Shown here: positions 15,387-22,722 of the stretch, one piece after another
Position numbering within the stretch: the stretch's first letter is position 1
Layout: each line of letters starts with the position of its first letter
NCBI GenBank assembly: GCA_964653145.1
Contig: CAZZCG010000015.1
Coordinates: 19,367-83,366, forward strand
Direction: 5' to 3'
Length of the DNA stretch: 64,000 nucleotides
From: Pseudocalidococcus sp964653145
GTDB taxonomy: Bacteria; Cyanobacteriota; Cyanobacteriia; Thermosynechococcales; Thermosynechococcaceae
Program-made: the position numbers and the translations under genes
Notes under the pieces: generated by a model
Seen by the model: the letters and a program-made list of their open reading frames with translations, nothing else
What the model was told of the DNA's origin: nothing
The model's database searches: none

Positions 15387-17963
15387 ATGTCTAATTTTCA
15401 AGTTTCAAGTCAGCGGAACCCTTGCTTAGTCTGTGGCCGGACTAAGGATAAAGATTGCCGTATTTCAGAAGATGAGGGACTGGTGCTATGCCACACCGAA
15501 CGTAACGGCCGCAAGCCAGGGGAAGAATTTAATGGCTTCATATATCTCGGTGAAATAACAGATGGGGCGGGGTGGGGCAAATGGCTCTTAAAGTCTGGTG
15601 AGTTCAAGAAAGAGCGGACTCCAGGCCAAGAATTTCGCTATCAGTTCACCGACACTGAGGGCAATCTTTTAGTTGAGGAAGTGCGGATTTATCAGGCCAC
15701 GGGTGACAAGAAAACCTGGATGGAACCGAAAGGAGTTGATACCGCCAAACTTGCCCCCTATCGCTACATCGAGGCAATCCAGTCCCTAAAAGACGGTGCG
15801 GCCAAGTGCTTTATCTGTGAAGGGCCACCTAAAGCCGATGCCCTTTGGGAGTTGGGTATTTCGGCGGTTGCCTTTGCAAATGGGTTTAAGGCTAACCGTG
15901 ATTCCCACTGGTTTGAGGGGTTTGAAGATCGGTTAATTGTTGCGGCAGATCGGGATAAACCAGGCCTGGAGAAAGCTGAAAAAGTCCTTAAAGCCTATCC
16001 CTTGGCTAAACTCCTGAAGCCATGCCCAGAGTCAGCATATTGGGAACCGGAATTTATTGCCCACGGCGGCGGCTTCGATATTAAAGATTGGATCGAGCAG
16101 CTTAAGCGTGAAGGACTGGACAGCGAGAAAATCCAGGCCAAGCTATGGGCAGCGGTGGAAGCTCCCCAGGCAACCCAGGCACCAGGTGAGCAGCCGGCCG
16201 AGGGCAAAGCCAAAAAAGGGCCACCAGTTTTTAAGCTCTTAATGGAAATTGCTGAAAATTGCGACCTTTGGCATTCCGATGACGGCGTAGCCTATGCCGA
16301 TTTAGAAATTGAAGGTATCCGGCACACTTACCCCATCCGGCGTAAAGCCTTTAAGACTTGGCTATCAAGCGAACTCTACAAGCGGCATGAAACCGGGGCT
16401 AATTCTGAGGCCATGGCTTCGTGCCTGAATGTTCTAGAGGCTAAGGCAACTTTTGAGGGGCAAGGGCGTAAGGTGTTTTTACGCACTGGGCAAGATGCCG
16501 ATGGCACTGTTTATATTGATGCCGCTACCCAGGCCTGGGACGTAATCAAGGTGACGGCGGCGGGATGGGAGGTGATTGCCTCTAAGGATTGTCCTATCCG
16601 GTTTAGTCGCAACGAGGGGCAGCTACCGTTACCACTTCCAGAACACGGCGGCGATCTATCCAAACTTTGGGACGTGGTCGCGGTCAATAAAAACTATCGG
16701 GGCCTGGTGCTGGCCTGGTTAGCTTTCTGTTTTGTTCCTAATGGCTCAAAGCCGATTCTGACGTTTCACGGGGCAAAAGGGGCGGGTAAATCGTGGGCCA
16801 CGCAAGTTCTCAAATCCCTTATTGATCCAGGCAAAGCGGCGTTACTCCCAGCAGTTGGTGATCGGCGGGGACTGGCAGTGGCAGCCTCTAACCGTTGGGT
16901 GTTGAGTTATGACAACCTAACAACGCTGTCCACAGATCAACAGGATGCGCTGTGTTGTGCAGCAACCGGGGCGGGGTTTAGCCATCGAACCTTACACACC
17001 GATCTCGATGAAACTTTCATTGAATACACCAGGCCCCAAATCCTCACCAGTGTTGATTTAGTCCCAACCCGTAGCGACTTGTTAGACCGTTGCTTACTCA
17101 TCAAACTTGACCGGATACCGGATAACGAGCGCAAGACAGAAGCCGAACTCAAGGAAACTTTAGCGGCACTCTCGCCAGGCCTGTTAGGGGCATTGCTTGA
17201 CGTGGTAGCAGGGACATTAGGGACGTGGGGAACTGAATTTAATCGGGGTCATAATGAGCAAAAACTTCCCAGGCTTGCAGATTTTGGGCTATTCGCAATC
17301 AAGGCAGAAACCGCTTTGGGCCTGGAATCCGGTGGCTTTATGGCGACCTACCAGGCCAACATCGAGGCGGCACAGAATGAAGCCATCGAAGCCAACCCGA
17401 TAGCGGCGGCCATCTTGGCATTGATGGAGCAGCAAACCCAATTCGATGGCACAGCGTCCGATCTGGTGGCCAAGCTCAAAACCGTTTCGGAAGATGCCAA
17501 GGTTCAGAAGCTCTCAGCGCGTACTCTGGGCAAAACTCTATCCGGTAGTCTCAAACAGGATTTAGAGGCGGTCGGAATTGAGTGCGATAACTACCGAGTC
17601 CCCGGCGGCAAGCGCGAGCGCAAGTGGCTGATTTACCAGTCAGAAGATGCCCGACCAGATAAACAGCCTTATTTGATGTCCCAAACGTCCCAAACGTCCC
17701 GGCAAGACCTAGAACCTAGTCACAGCAATGGTTTTAGCCCGGGACATGAAGCGGGACATCAAACGGAAATCCGGGACATCAAAACTCTAAACGTCCCGCA
17801 AACGTCTCTAAACGTCCCGCCTAATGTCCCTAACGTCCCAACCCTAGAACCTAGTCACAGCAATGGTTTTGAAAATGACCGGGACATGAGGGACGTTTGG
17901 GACATGAAAAAGTCTTATTTATCTGGTGTCACATCTTCTGATGATTGGGAGGGCATCGAGTGA
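15387..17963 (+). CDS. Element replication protein: zinc-finger/TOPRIM primase fused to ATPase-helicase
   Basis: The 858-residue protein follows an AAGGAGG ribosome-binding site. A Cys-rich N-terminus (Cys13, 16, 24, 35 and His36) looks like a primase zinc finger. Residues about 139-210 resemble TOPRIM, with CFICEGPPKADAL and LIVAADRDKPG. A P-loop ATPase begins at GAKGAGKS (462-469), with RWVLSYDNL as probable Walker B and TRPQILTSVDLVPTRSDLLDR as a sensor region. This order fits phage- and plasmid-type primase-helicases that start element replication. The last 110 residues are low-complexity with two LEPSHSNGF copies. They are encoded by DNA packed with GGGAC(A/G)T repeats, so the tail may mainly serve as DNA sequence, perhaps an origin. 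Confidence 0.85.
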   Translation: MSNFQVSSQRNPCLVCGRTKDKDCRISEDEGLVLCHTERNGRKPGEEFNGFIYLGEITDGAGWGKWLLKSGEFKKERTPGQEFRYQFTDTEGNLLVEEVRIYQATGDKKTWMEPKGVDTAKLAPYRYIEAIQSLKDGAAKCFICEGPPKADALWELGISAVAFANGFKANRDSHWFEGFEDRLIVAADRDKPGLEKAEKVLKAYPLAKLLKPCPESAYWEPEFIAHGGGFDIKDWIEQLKREGLDSEKIQAKLWAAVEAPQATQAPGEQPAEGKAKKGPPVFKLLMEIAENCDLWHSDDGVAYADLEIEGIRHTYPIRRKAFKTWLSSELYKRHETGANSEAMASCLNVLEAKATFEGQGRKVFLRTGQDADGTVYIDAATQAWDVIKVTAAGWEVIASKDCPIRFSRNEGQLPLPLPEHGGDLSKLWDVVAVNKNYRGLVLAWLAFCFVPNGSKPILTFHGAKGAGKSWATQVLKSLIDPGKAALLPAVGDRRGLAVAASNRWVLSYDNLTTLSTDQQDALCCAATGAGFSHRTLHTDLDETFIEYTRPQILTSVDLVPTRSDLLDRCLLIKLDRIPDNERKTEAELKETLAALSPGLLGALLDVVAGTLGTWGTEFNRGHNEQKLPRLADFGLFAIKAETALGLESGGFMATYQANIEAAQNEAIEANPIAAAILALMEQQTQFDGTASDLVAKLKTVSEDAKVQKLSARTLGKTLSGSLKQDLEAVGIECDNYRVPGGKRERKWLIYQSEDARPDKQPYLMSQTSQTSRQDLEPSHSNGFSPGHEAGHQTEIRDIKTLNVPQTSLNVPPNVPNVPTLEPSHSNGFENDRDMRDVWDMKKSYLSGVTSSDDWEGIE
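17676..17905. repeat. Cluster of about 14 GGGAC(A/G)T heptamers, both orientations, with a 28-bp direct repeat
   Basis: Copies read as A(C/T)GTCCC at 17676, 17685, 17694, 17791, 17812, 17824 and 17833, with one near-match at 17802. Copies read as GGGAC(A/G)T lie at 17741, 17753, 17773, 17881, 17890 and 17899. A 28-bp direct repeat occupies 17708-17735 and 17843-17870. All lie inside the primase 3' end. Density, mixed orientation and location in the replication gene suggest an embedded origin or an initiator-binding array. Confidence 0.7.
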
Positions 17964-18310
17964 TGATTCCCGTTGCAGAATTTGCCCAGGCCCACGGGTG
18001 GCAACCGTATCAAGTGAGACAGCTTTGCCAAGATTTGGGCATCCCTACGAAGGCATCTGAGCGCAGTCGAGAGGACTGGTATCGGCTAGAGCGAGCATTG
18101 GAGCAAGGCCCAGATTGGATGGCTCAAAAAAATTTGCTGCTTAGTTCAAAATCCCAGGCCAAGGCCAAACCTTTCACAACTTGGGATGTCAGCTTACCCA
18201 ATGGAACTAAAGGCAAGGTGATCATCCCAAGCCTGGATTACAGCCTAGTGGTACTGGAAGACGGCACGAAGCAATGGGTATCAACTCAAGGACTGGAAGC
18301 GAGGCCATGA
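17963..18310 (+). CDS. Element protein with probable N-terminal HTH
   Basis: The ATG at 17963 shares a base with the primase stop (TGATG), so translation is coupled. The 115-residue product starts MIPVAEFAQAHGWQPYQVRQLCQDLGIP, which has the look of a MerR- or excisionase-like helix-turn-helix. A linker follows, then a beta-rich end (TWDVSLPNGTKGKVIIPSLDYSLVVLEDGTKQWV). The family is not recognised. It may bind DNA alongside the primase. An upstream in-frame start at 17945 lies inside the primase gene and is less likely. Confidence 0.7.
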   Translation: MIPVAEFAQAHGWQPYQVRQLCQDLGIPTKASERSREDWYRLERALEQGPDWMAQKNLLLSSKSQAKAKPFTTWDVSLPNGTKGKVIIPSLDYSLVVLEDGTKQWVSTQGLEARP

Positions 18311-18447
18311 AAAAAACATTTACCCAACCCACTCCCCCGGACTGGATTGAAGCCTTGCTCAGTAGGGCCTGGAATCCTGAAGCAAATCACTTGGTCGATC
18401 TATGGCTTGCCATTGTCGAGAAACATTTAGAGGGGCAAAGCTCATGA
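18307..18447 (+). CDS. 46-residue element protein
   Basis: This short frame encodes MKKTFTQPTPPDWIEALLS, then RAWNPEANHLVDLWLAIVEKHLEGQSS. It overlaps the previous stop by four bases (ATGA) and the following methylase start by four bases (ATGA). The tight coupling on both sides supports it as real despite its size. The sequence is amphipathic-helical with no known motif. Function is unknown. Confidence 0.6.
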   Translation: MKKTFTQPTPPDWIEALLSRAWNPEANHLVDLWLAIVEKHLEGQSS

Positions 18448-19103
18448 CTAAATACCGTTGCGTGATTGCTGATCCTCCGTGGAGTTACAGCAACCGTCAG
18501 AATGGGGCGGCGGCAAAGCATTACGCCACGATGACGGCAGCACAGATCAAAGCCTTGCCGATCTCAAAGTTGGTGGATCGGGATTGCGTTTTATTGCTGT
18601 GGGCCACAAACCCATGCCTACCCGATGCCATAGCAGTCATCCAGGCCTGGGGATTCACTTACAAAACTGCATTCCCATGGATCAAGCTGCATGATGTCGA
18701 GAGCGAAACCTTAGCCTATGGGCCTGGTTATTGGGTAAGGGGATGCTCCGAGTTAATCCTGATTGCGTCCAGGGGCAATGCTAAAGCTCCTCACAGTTCA
18801 GACTTGGGGATTCTGTGCAGCGAGCGGTTTAACCATAGCCGTAAACCTAAATCAATCCATGACTATGCAGAGCGAAATTTACCAGGTCCCTATCTAGAAC
18901 TGTTTGCCAGGGAGACCCGGCCGGGATGGGACAGCTTTGGCAATGAGTTAGGGAGCAAGTCCGTAGAGATGCCACCTAACCAGGGATGGGAAGAAACCAA
19001 GCTGATTAAAGGCAACCGCTATAAATACCGTTGCTGGCGGGATGAGCAAGGGCGGCGGCGTTCAAAGTATCTCGGAAAAGTTCAACAGGAGGCTACTGCA
19101 TGA
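18444..19103 (+). CDS. MT-A70-family adenine DNA methyltransferase
   Basis: This 219-residue protein has the catalytic DPPW motif at residues 10-13 (VIADPPWSY). The core also has HYATMTAAQIKALPI, LLLWATNPCLPDAI and GCSELILIASRG, and ends with LELFARETRPGWDSFGNE, the usual S-adenosylmethionine-binding part of the circularly permuted MT-A70 class. Phage and plasmid members methylate adenine N6 in DNA. The ATG at 18444 overlaps the previous stop by four bases; an upstream in-frame start at 18402 is unlikely. No restriction enzyme is adjacent, so it is an orphan, probably protective or regulatory. A basic tail (GRRRSKYLGK) follows the domain. Confidence 0.9.
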   Translation: MTKYRCVIADPPWSYSNRQNGAAAKHYATMTAAQIKALPISKLVDRDCVLLLWATNPCLPDAIAVIQAWGFTYKTAFPWIKLHDVESETLAYGPGYWVRGCSELILIASRGNAKAPHSSDLGILCSERFNHSRKPKSIHDYAERNLPGPYLELFARETRPGWDSFGNELGSKSVEMPPNQGWEETKLIKGNRYKYRCWRDEQGRRRSKYLGKVQQEATA

Positions 19104-19291
19104 GCTACCAGATCGGACAAAGACTGTTACTCAGAACCCCGATTCACTGGAAAAAACCGGCCTGGTACACGGTCACGACCGAAGCAAATCGATGGGGCAT
19201 CGTCTTAGTTCAAGCCGATTCTGGGGCAATTTCTGGGTTAACGATTGAGCAAATTAAACAGTATGAGGACGCGGCAAAATGCAAGATTTAA
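19100..19291 (+). CDS. Small element protein of unknown function
   Basis: The product is a 63-residue protein, MSYQIGQRLLLRTPIHWKKP followed by AWYTVTTEANRWGIVLVQADSGAISGLTIEQIKQYE. It is beta-rich with a C-terminal helix. The start overlaps the methylase stop by four bases, and the end overlaps the resolvase start by 13 bases. It resembles small SH3-like or hypervariable phage proteins in length and composition, but no family can be named. Confidence 0.65.
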   Translation: MSYQIGQRLLLRTPIHWKKPAWYTVTTEANRWGIVLVQADSGAISGLTIEQIKQYEDAAKCKI

Positions 19292-19641
19292 TCGTGTTGA
19301 CCCTATCCGGGCGAATAGTCCCCAAGGCACGGCCGAGATTTTCAAAGGGGCATAGCTATCTCCCATCGAACTATCGAACCTGGAAAGAGCAAGCCATCAC
19401 ATCAGTTATCGACCAGTTGCCTTTAGGCTTTAGAACCTACTCCCAGGCCTGTGTAGCGATTGACTTGCGTGGCAGTCTGAGAGGTGACGCTGATAACCTT
19501 GCCGGGGCAATTCTGGATGTTTTAACCCAGGCCCAAGTCTTGAAAGATGACCGATTATCTTGCCTTCCCAAGCTCACCATTCGATACGTCAAGAGTAAAA
19601 CCCCAGGAGCAATCATCACACTGCTAGGGGTGACGGCATGA
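19279..19641 (+). CDS. rusA: RusA-family Holliday junction resolvase
   Basis: The 120-residue protein shows the RusA pattern: an N-terminal strand LTLSGRIVPKARPRF, then the acidic catalytic region GDADNLAGAILDVLTQAQVLKDDR with Asp residues spaced as in the family, and IRYVKSKTPGAIITL at the end. RusA enzymes are phage-derived nucleases that cut four-way DNA junctions during replication or recombination. It lies in the coupled run after the primase and methylase, fitting a replication-recombination module with the Rad52-like protein on the other strand. Confidence 0.88.
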   Translation: MQDLIVLTLSGRIVPKARPRFSKGHSYLPSNYRTWKEQAITSVIDQLPLGFRTYSQACVAIDLRGSLRGDADNLAGAILDVLTQAQVLKDDRLSCLPKLTIRYVKSKTPGAIITLLGVTA

Positions 19642-19955
19642 GTTACCCATTGTCGCTACTCCTAGAAAACCAGCGGCGGCAATCCCAGGCCACGCAGCGA
19701 CTACTCCAGTCCTGGGTGAGCAACCCATCCCTAAGTGTTAGAAAGCTGGCCAAGGCGGCGGGGGTGGGTACAGCAACATCGAGGCATTTCTTAGCCAAGA
19801 TTAAAAACCCGTCAACTACAGTGCTTTGCATCGTCAAACATGGATTTTGCTGTGCATACCAGGGACGTGTATTCAAAGCAGGGAGCCGATTACAGCTATC
19901 CCTGGATGACTACCTTAAACGCCAGGTGCAAGTACGGGTATTATGCTTACGCTGA
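19638..19955 (+). CDS. Element protein with helix-turn-helix
   Basis: The start overlaps the resolvase stop by four bases. The 105-residue product has a clear helix-turn-helix-like stretch, SVRKLAKAAGVGTATSRHFLAKIKN, at about residues 32-56. A Cys-containing C-terminal half follows (VLCIVKHGFCCAYQGRVFKAGSRLQLSLDDYL). It is the last gene of the plus-strand run. It may be a late regulator of the element, but this is inference. Confidence 0.65.
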   Translation: MSYPLSLLLENQRRQSQATQRLLQSWVSNPSLSVRKLAKAAGVGTATSRHFLAKIKNPSTTVLCIVKHGFCCAYQGRVFKAGSRLQLSLDDYLKRQVQVRVLCLR

Positions 19956-20145
19956 GAGTAAAAGGTACTTTACCGGGATTACTAGAGCGGATACGGCAAG
20001 CGCAGACTATCGCTAGATATAAACCTTGAAATTTGGTTTATTAGTTTACTTGTATCCCAAAAACCTTGATGGATAAGGCTTATAGCGATTAAGCCCAATT
20101 AAACCAAGTTAATAGTGAATAACTTCCAGTCCATCGGATTACTTC

Positions 20146-20370
20146 CTATTTCCTCCTGCCAGAACGCTTCTCCGGTGGGGTTGTCAAACGCTTCTCAGCA
20201 GCCTCCAGGTGGACAAAGTAGAAGGGTCGCTTAGAGCCTGGTGTCCGACGGTCTTGGACTTCGTAACCAATTCTTAAAACTCCAGTCCGAATGGCGTGAT
20301 AAAGCGAAAATTGGTTTCTATATCCCAACCGTTCAGCAGCGTCCTTGGCAGGTAAAAACTTGGATACCAT
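20146..20370 (-). CDS. Small HTH protein, excisionase-like
   Basis: I chose the ATG at 20370, with TTGAGGA about eight bases upstream; an upstream TTG is possible. The 74-residue product reads MVSKFLPAKDAAERLGYRN, then QFSLYHAIRTGVLRIGYEVQDRR and a basic tail ending EKRSGRRK. The pattern of an N-terminal helix-turn-helix plus basic wing is that of excisionase (Xis)-like or MerR-like small DNA-binding proteins. If the element excises, this is one of two candidates (with the AlpA-like protein) for the directionality factor. Confidence 0.6.
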   Translation of the reverse strand: MVSKFLPAKDAAERLGYRNQFSLYHAIRTGVLRIGYEVQDRRTPGSKRPFYFVHLEAAEKRLTTPPEKRSGRRK

Positions 20371-20444
20371 TTGCTTAATCCTCAAGATGCCTGAATAGGT
20401 AACGGGGGGGATTAAGGCTCCCCCCAGGCCTGGATGAAACGACC

Positions 20445-20645
20445 TTAAAGCCGAACTTCGTTTAGGCGTTTCTTGACATGCTTCAACTCAAACGCAATAT
20501 CTTGGAGGTCATTTCCAAGAGCATCGAATATATCCGACAACTCCCCATCATTCCGGTCGCGCAGCCTGTGAAGCCCAAAGCTCAGTACGGTTAGCTTGGC
20601 TGCAGCAAGCCCTAGATTTTTTTGATTGTCTTGAAGTTCTTCCAT
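20445..20645 (-). CDS. Small helical element protein
   Basis: The product is a 66-residue acidic, helical protein (MEELQDNQKNLGLAAAKLTV, then HRLRDRNDGELSDIFDALGNDLQDIAFELKHVKKRL). Heptad-like spacing suggests a coiled coil. It lies 75 bases downstream of the Rad52-like gene on the same strand. No family is recognised; its reality rests on position and composition. Confidence 0.5.
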   Translation of the reverse strand: MEELQDNQKNLGLAAAKLTVLSFGLHRLRDRNDGELSDIFDALGNDLQDIAFELKHVKKRLNEVRL

Positions 20646-20720
20646 GATGCCAATCCTTAAAAAAGTGTGAACAGTAAACCCTGGTTAGTCACTCCCCAGG
20701 AAATCAACAGGAAATCAGCA

Positions 20721-21146
20721 TTATTTGTCGTACAGGTATAAACCCAATCCAAATCGAGCGCAGGCCCTTCTGAATGCCATAGACTCAGCGTTACTGGATG
20801 GATCACCATAACTTGAGCAATCCAGTAATTCTGTCCCGGTGGCACATCGCACGATTAGCCCATCAGCAGTGGGGATGGAAAGGCTACCCACTATGAAGAT
20901 GCGGCTATCGGTTAACTCAAGTTTGGTAATCTCCCAGGCCCAGCCTGGGCAATACTTATCCAGAATCTTGTTAGCGGTGTGCCAAGAGATGTAGGTCAAA
21001 TCCTTTCCCCCTTGGCGGCGCGTTGAGAGTAACTGTGGGGGCAAGGGTCGGGACAGTGCGGACTGGATTTGCTTAAGACTCCATTCCCCGGGCATAGAGG
21101 GCGGTTCTAAGACCTCGGAAATGGGATTAGGTAAGGTTGCATTCAT
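20721..21146 (-). CDS. Rad52-type single-strand annealing protein
   Basis: The 141-residue protein has the compact Rad52/DdrA-like core. After an N-terminal helix (WSLKQIQSALSRPLPPQLLS) come YISWHTANKILDKYCPGWAWEIT, a beta hairpin (IFIVGSLSIPTADGLIVRCATGTE) and the diagnostic end SSNAESMAFRRACARFGLGLYLYDK. Phage members of this superfamily anneal single strands during replication and recombination. It lies opposite the primase/RusA run. Its presence implies that the element carries its own homologous annealing route. Confidence 0.85.
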   Translation of the reverse strand: MNATLPNPISEVLEPPSMPGEWSLKQIQSALSRPLPPQLLSTRRQGGKDLTYISWHTANKILDKYCPGWAWEITKLELTDSRIFIVGSLSIPTADGLIVRCATGTELLDCSSYGDPSSNAESMAFRRACARFGLGLYLYDK

Positions 21147-21214
21147 TGGTCATTCTCCATCGGTTCTAGGGGCAAAATTGGCGGGGATATAAGCCCATCC
21201 CCAGGGGCATCAGA

Positions 21215-21385
21215 TTATTGGGGGCAATCTTCCAAAACTTCAGAGGGTGGGAGACACTCTAAGCAATCCCAGTAGTCAGATTCATGGGTATCGTCAAACA
21301 TGAATGGCTCACTGTCAGCTTCAGCAGCTAAACGGTCATTATCTTGTTGTTCACGAAGGTTGTTGATGTAATCTTGATAAGTCAT
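21215..21385 (-). CDS. 56-residue acidic element protein
   Basis: The frame encodes MTYQDYINNLREQQDNDRLA, then AEADSEPFMFDDTHESDYWDCLECLPPSEVLEDCPQ. It is very acidic and has a CLEC pair. It fills the gap between the SWIM protein and the Rad52-like protein on the same strand. The ribosome-binding site is weak (GGA about ten bases upstream). Very acidic small proteins in mobile elements sometimes mimic DNA or act as anti-restriction factors, but nothing here proves that. Confidence 0.5.
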   Translation of the reverse strand: MTYQDYINNLREQQDNDRLAAEADSEPFMFDDTHESDYWDCLECLPPSEVLEDCPQ

Positions 21386-21476
21386 TTTCTGTCACCATTC
21401 CTATCTAATTTTAACGTTGATTACTGTTAGATTGTTGTGACCAGGGAGAGGCTGTAAACCCCTCCCTGATTACGTT

Positions 21477-21914
21477 CTAGCCATTGATGTAATCGGCTAG
21501 TGAAGCAAAACCGAGATGGTTTAATGTGGCATAACAATGCTTGCAGCAAGCCTTTTTCATCACGGCAGCTTGGGATTGATAATCTTGGCAAGTACAGGTG
21601 AGTTTATCGGTTAAGCATTGAACCAAGTAGGAACCATCTTTGCTGGAAGAACTAACCATGTACTCCCCAGACTCAAAAGGCACTTTGACAACTTCTAAGC
21701 CAGTAGCCCCAGCTTTGCGGAACTCTACGAATTGCTGACGGAATTTAGCCTTAGAAACGAAGCGGGACACTTGACCTTTGGCATGGATGTAAACCACGTT
21801 GAACCAAACTTGAACCTTGATGCCGTTGAACTTTTTGCCCAGGATGCGGATGGCGTTAGAGACAGAGTAGATAAGCTCTTGGGCGGTTTTGGTGACTTTG
21901 GTGGTGGTGTACAT
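21477..21914 (-). CDS. SWIM zinc-finger protein of the element
   Basis: The ATG at 21914 is preceded by AAAGGAG at eight bases, so it is preferred over an upstream in-frame start at 22052. The 145-residue product ends in a SWIM-type zinc site: CTC at residues 107-109 and CKH at 124-126. The N-terminal part (TAQELIYSVSNAIRILGKKFNGIKVQVWFNVVYIHAKGQVSRFVSKAKFRQQF) is alpha/beta. SWIM domains bind DNA or proteins and occur in recombination and transposition factors. It is transcribed away from a repeat-rich divergent promoter region. Confidence 0.75.
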   Translation of the reverse strand: MYTTTKVTKTAQELIYSVSNAIRILGKKFNGIKVQVWFNVVYIHAKGQVSRFVSKAKFRQQFVEFRKAGATGLEVVKVPFESGEYMVSSSSKDGSYLVQCLTDKLTCTCQDYQSQAAVMKKACCKHCYATLNHLGFASLADYING

Positions 21915-21990
21915 TTGAGAAACTCCTTTATCGGGGTGATGGGAAGGTGATTTGCTTGGCGGCTCTTGCCTTCCCTCTACAATTTCTAAT

Positions 21991-22127
21991 ATATCTGAGT
22001 TACACAGAAACATCAACAGATAAATGATATGAATTATCTGTGTAACACTCATATTTTAATAAGCTAGGCTTATCTGTGTAACTCGATATTTATCTGTGTT
22101 ACTCTATCTGTGGTGTTACACGGATAA
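21991..22127. repeat. Array of TTATCTGTGTAAC repeats in a divergent promoter region
   Basis: Clear copies start at 22034 and 22070, with a one-base variant (TTATCTGTGTTAC) at 22090. There is also an inverted near-copy at 22115-22127 (TTATCCGTGTAAC on the other strand), a degenerate direct copy at 21991-22003 and an overlapping inverted copy at 21999-22008. They sit between the SWIM gene and the AT-hook gene, overlapping where both promoters must be. They are candidate operators or iterons. Confidence 0.7.
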
Positions 22128-22130
22128 TGT

Positions 22131-22454
22131 ATGGGCAATCCTAATCCCAAAATTTCTGAAAAGTTTCTGAAGTTGACCAGGCCCATTGCTCCCATCCCAG
22201 GCAATGAACCATTGGCATCTAAGCCGGTGGCAGTAAGGATAGGGGTATCGGTTTATGAGTCAGTGAATCGCCTAAGTAAATCAGATCGGGTGGGTTGGCT
22301 CCGCAGAGTCATCACTGAAGCTGCCCAGCGTGAACTGATGGGCAATGAACCCGCAGCTGTAGATGTTGCAGATACCAGGCCTGGGGATGTTGCCGCAGCT
22401 GTAGCAACTCCTAAACGGCGCGGGCGTAAACCCAAGGGAGAAACCCATGAGTGA
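22131..22454 (+). CDS. AT-hook protein with ribbon-helix-helix-like core
   Basis: In this 107-residue protein, residues about 30-70 (PVAVRIGVSVYESVNRLSKS, then DRVGWLRRVITEAAQREL) follow the strand-helix-helix order of ribbon-helix-helix repressors. The C-terminus KRRGRKPKG is a classic AT-hook for the minor groove. It starts four bases after the last TTATCTGTGTAAC-type repeat, so it is the natural candidate to bind that array and regulate itself, in the manner of plasmid copy-control or partition proteins. That role is inferred. Confidence 0.65.
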   Translation: MGNPNPKISEKFLKLTRPIAPIPGNEPLASKPVAVRIGVSVYESVNRLSKSDRVGWLRRVITEAAQRELMGNEPAAVDVADTRPGDVAAAVATPKRRGRKPKGETHE

Positions 22455-22722
22455 GCCGATAACAGCCAGTGAAGCCAAGCAAATCATGGATGCTATCCAG
22501 GCCCTAACCTTGGAGGTCAAGGTTAACCAGGCCAAGAATGATGAGCAATTCAGGGCACTTAACGAAAAAGTTGATGCTCTACGCTCTGAACTCCGAGATG
22601 ACGTTAACGAGCTTCGGACTCAGCAACGCTCTACCGATGGGCGGCTATGGGCCTTCATTGTGGGCCTGGTGACATTGGTCGGTAGTGGGGTGATTAAAGT
22701 CCTATGGTTTGACCGTCCCTAA
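22447..22722 (+). CDS. Coiled-coil protein with C-terminal membrane helix
   Basis: The start overlaps the AT-hook gene by eight bases. The 91-residue product has a long heptad helix (residues about 5-65, ALTLEVKVNQAKNDEQFRALNEKVDALRSELRDDVNELR). One hydrophobic segment follows (LWAFIVGLVTLVGSGVIKVLWF). Small proteins of this shape are common in phages and plasmids of cyanobacteria, sometimes compared with holin-like or anchoring proteins. No specific function can be given. Confidence 0.65.
   Translation: MSEPITASEAKQIMDAIQALTLEVKVNQAKNDEQFRALNEKVDALRSELRDDVNELRTQQRSTDGRLWAFIVGLVTLVGSGVIKVLWFDRP

Noticed and set aside
17711..17905. Repeats at the primase end read as a CRISPR-like array
   Set aside because: Units are only 7 bases, in both orientations with irregular spacing, and lie within a coding frame.
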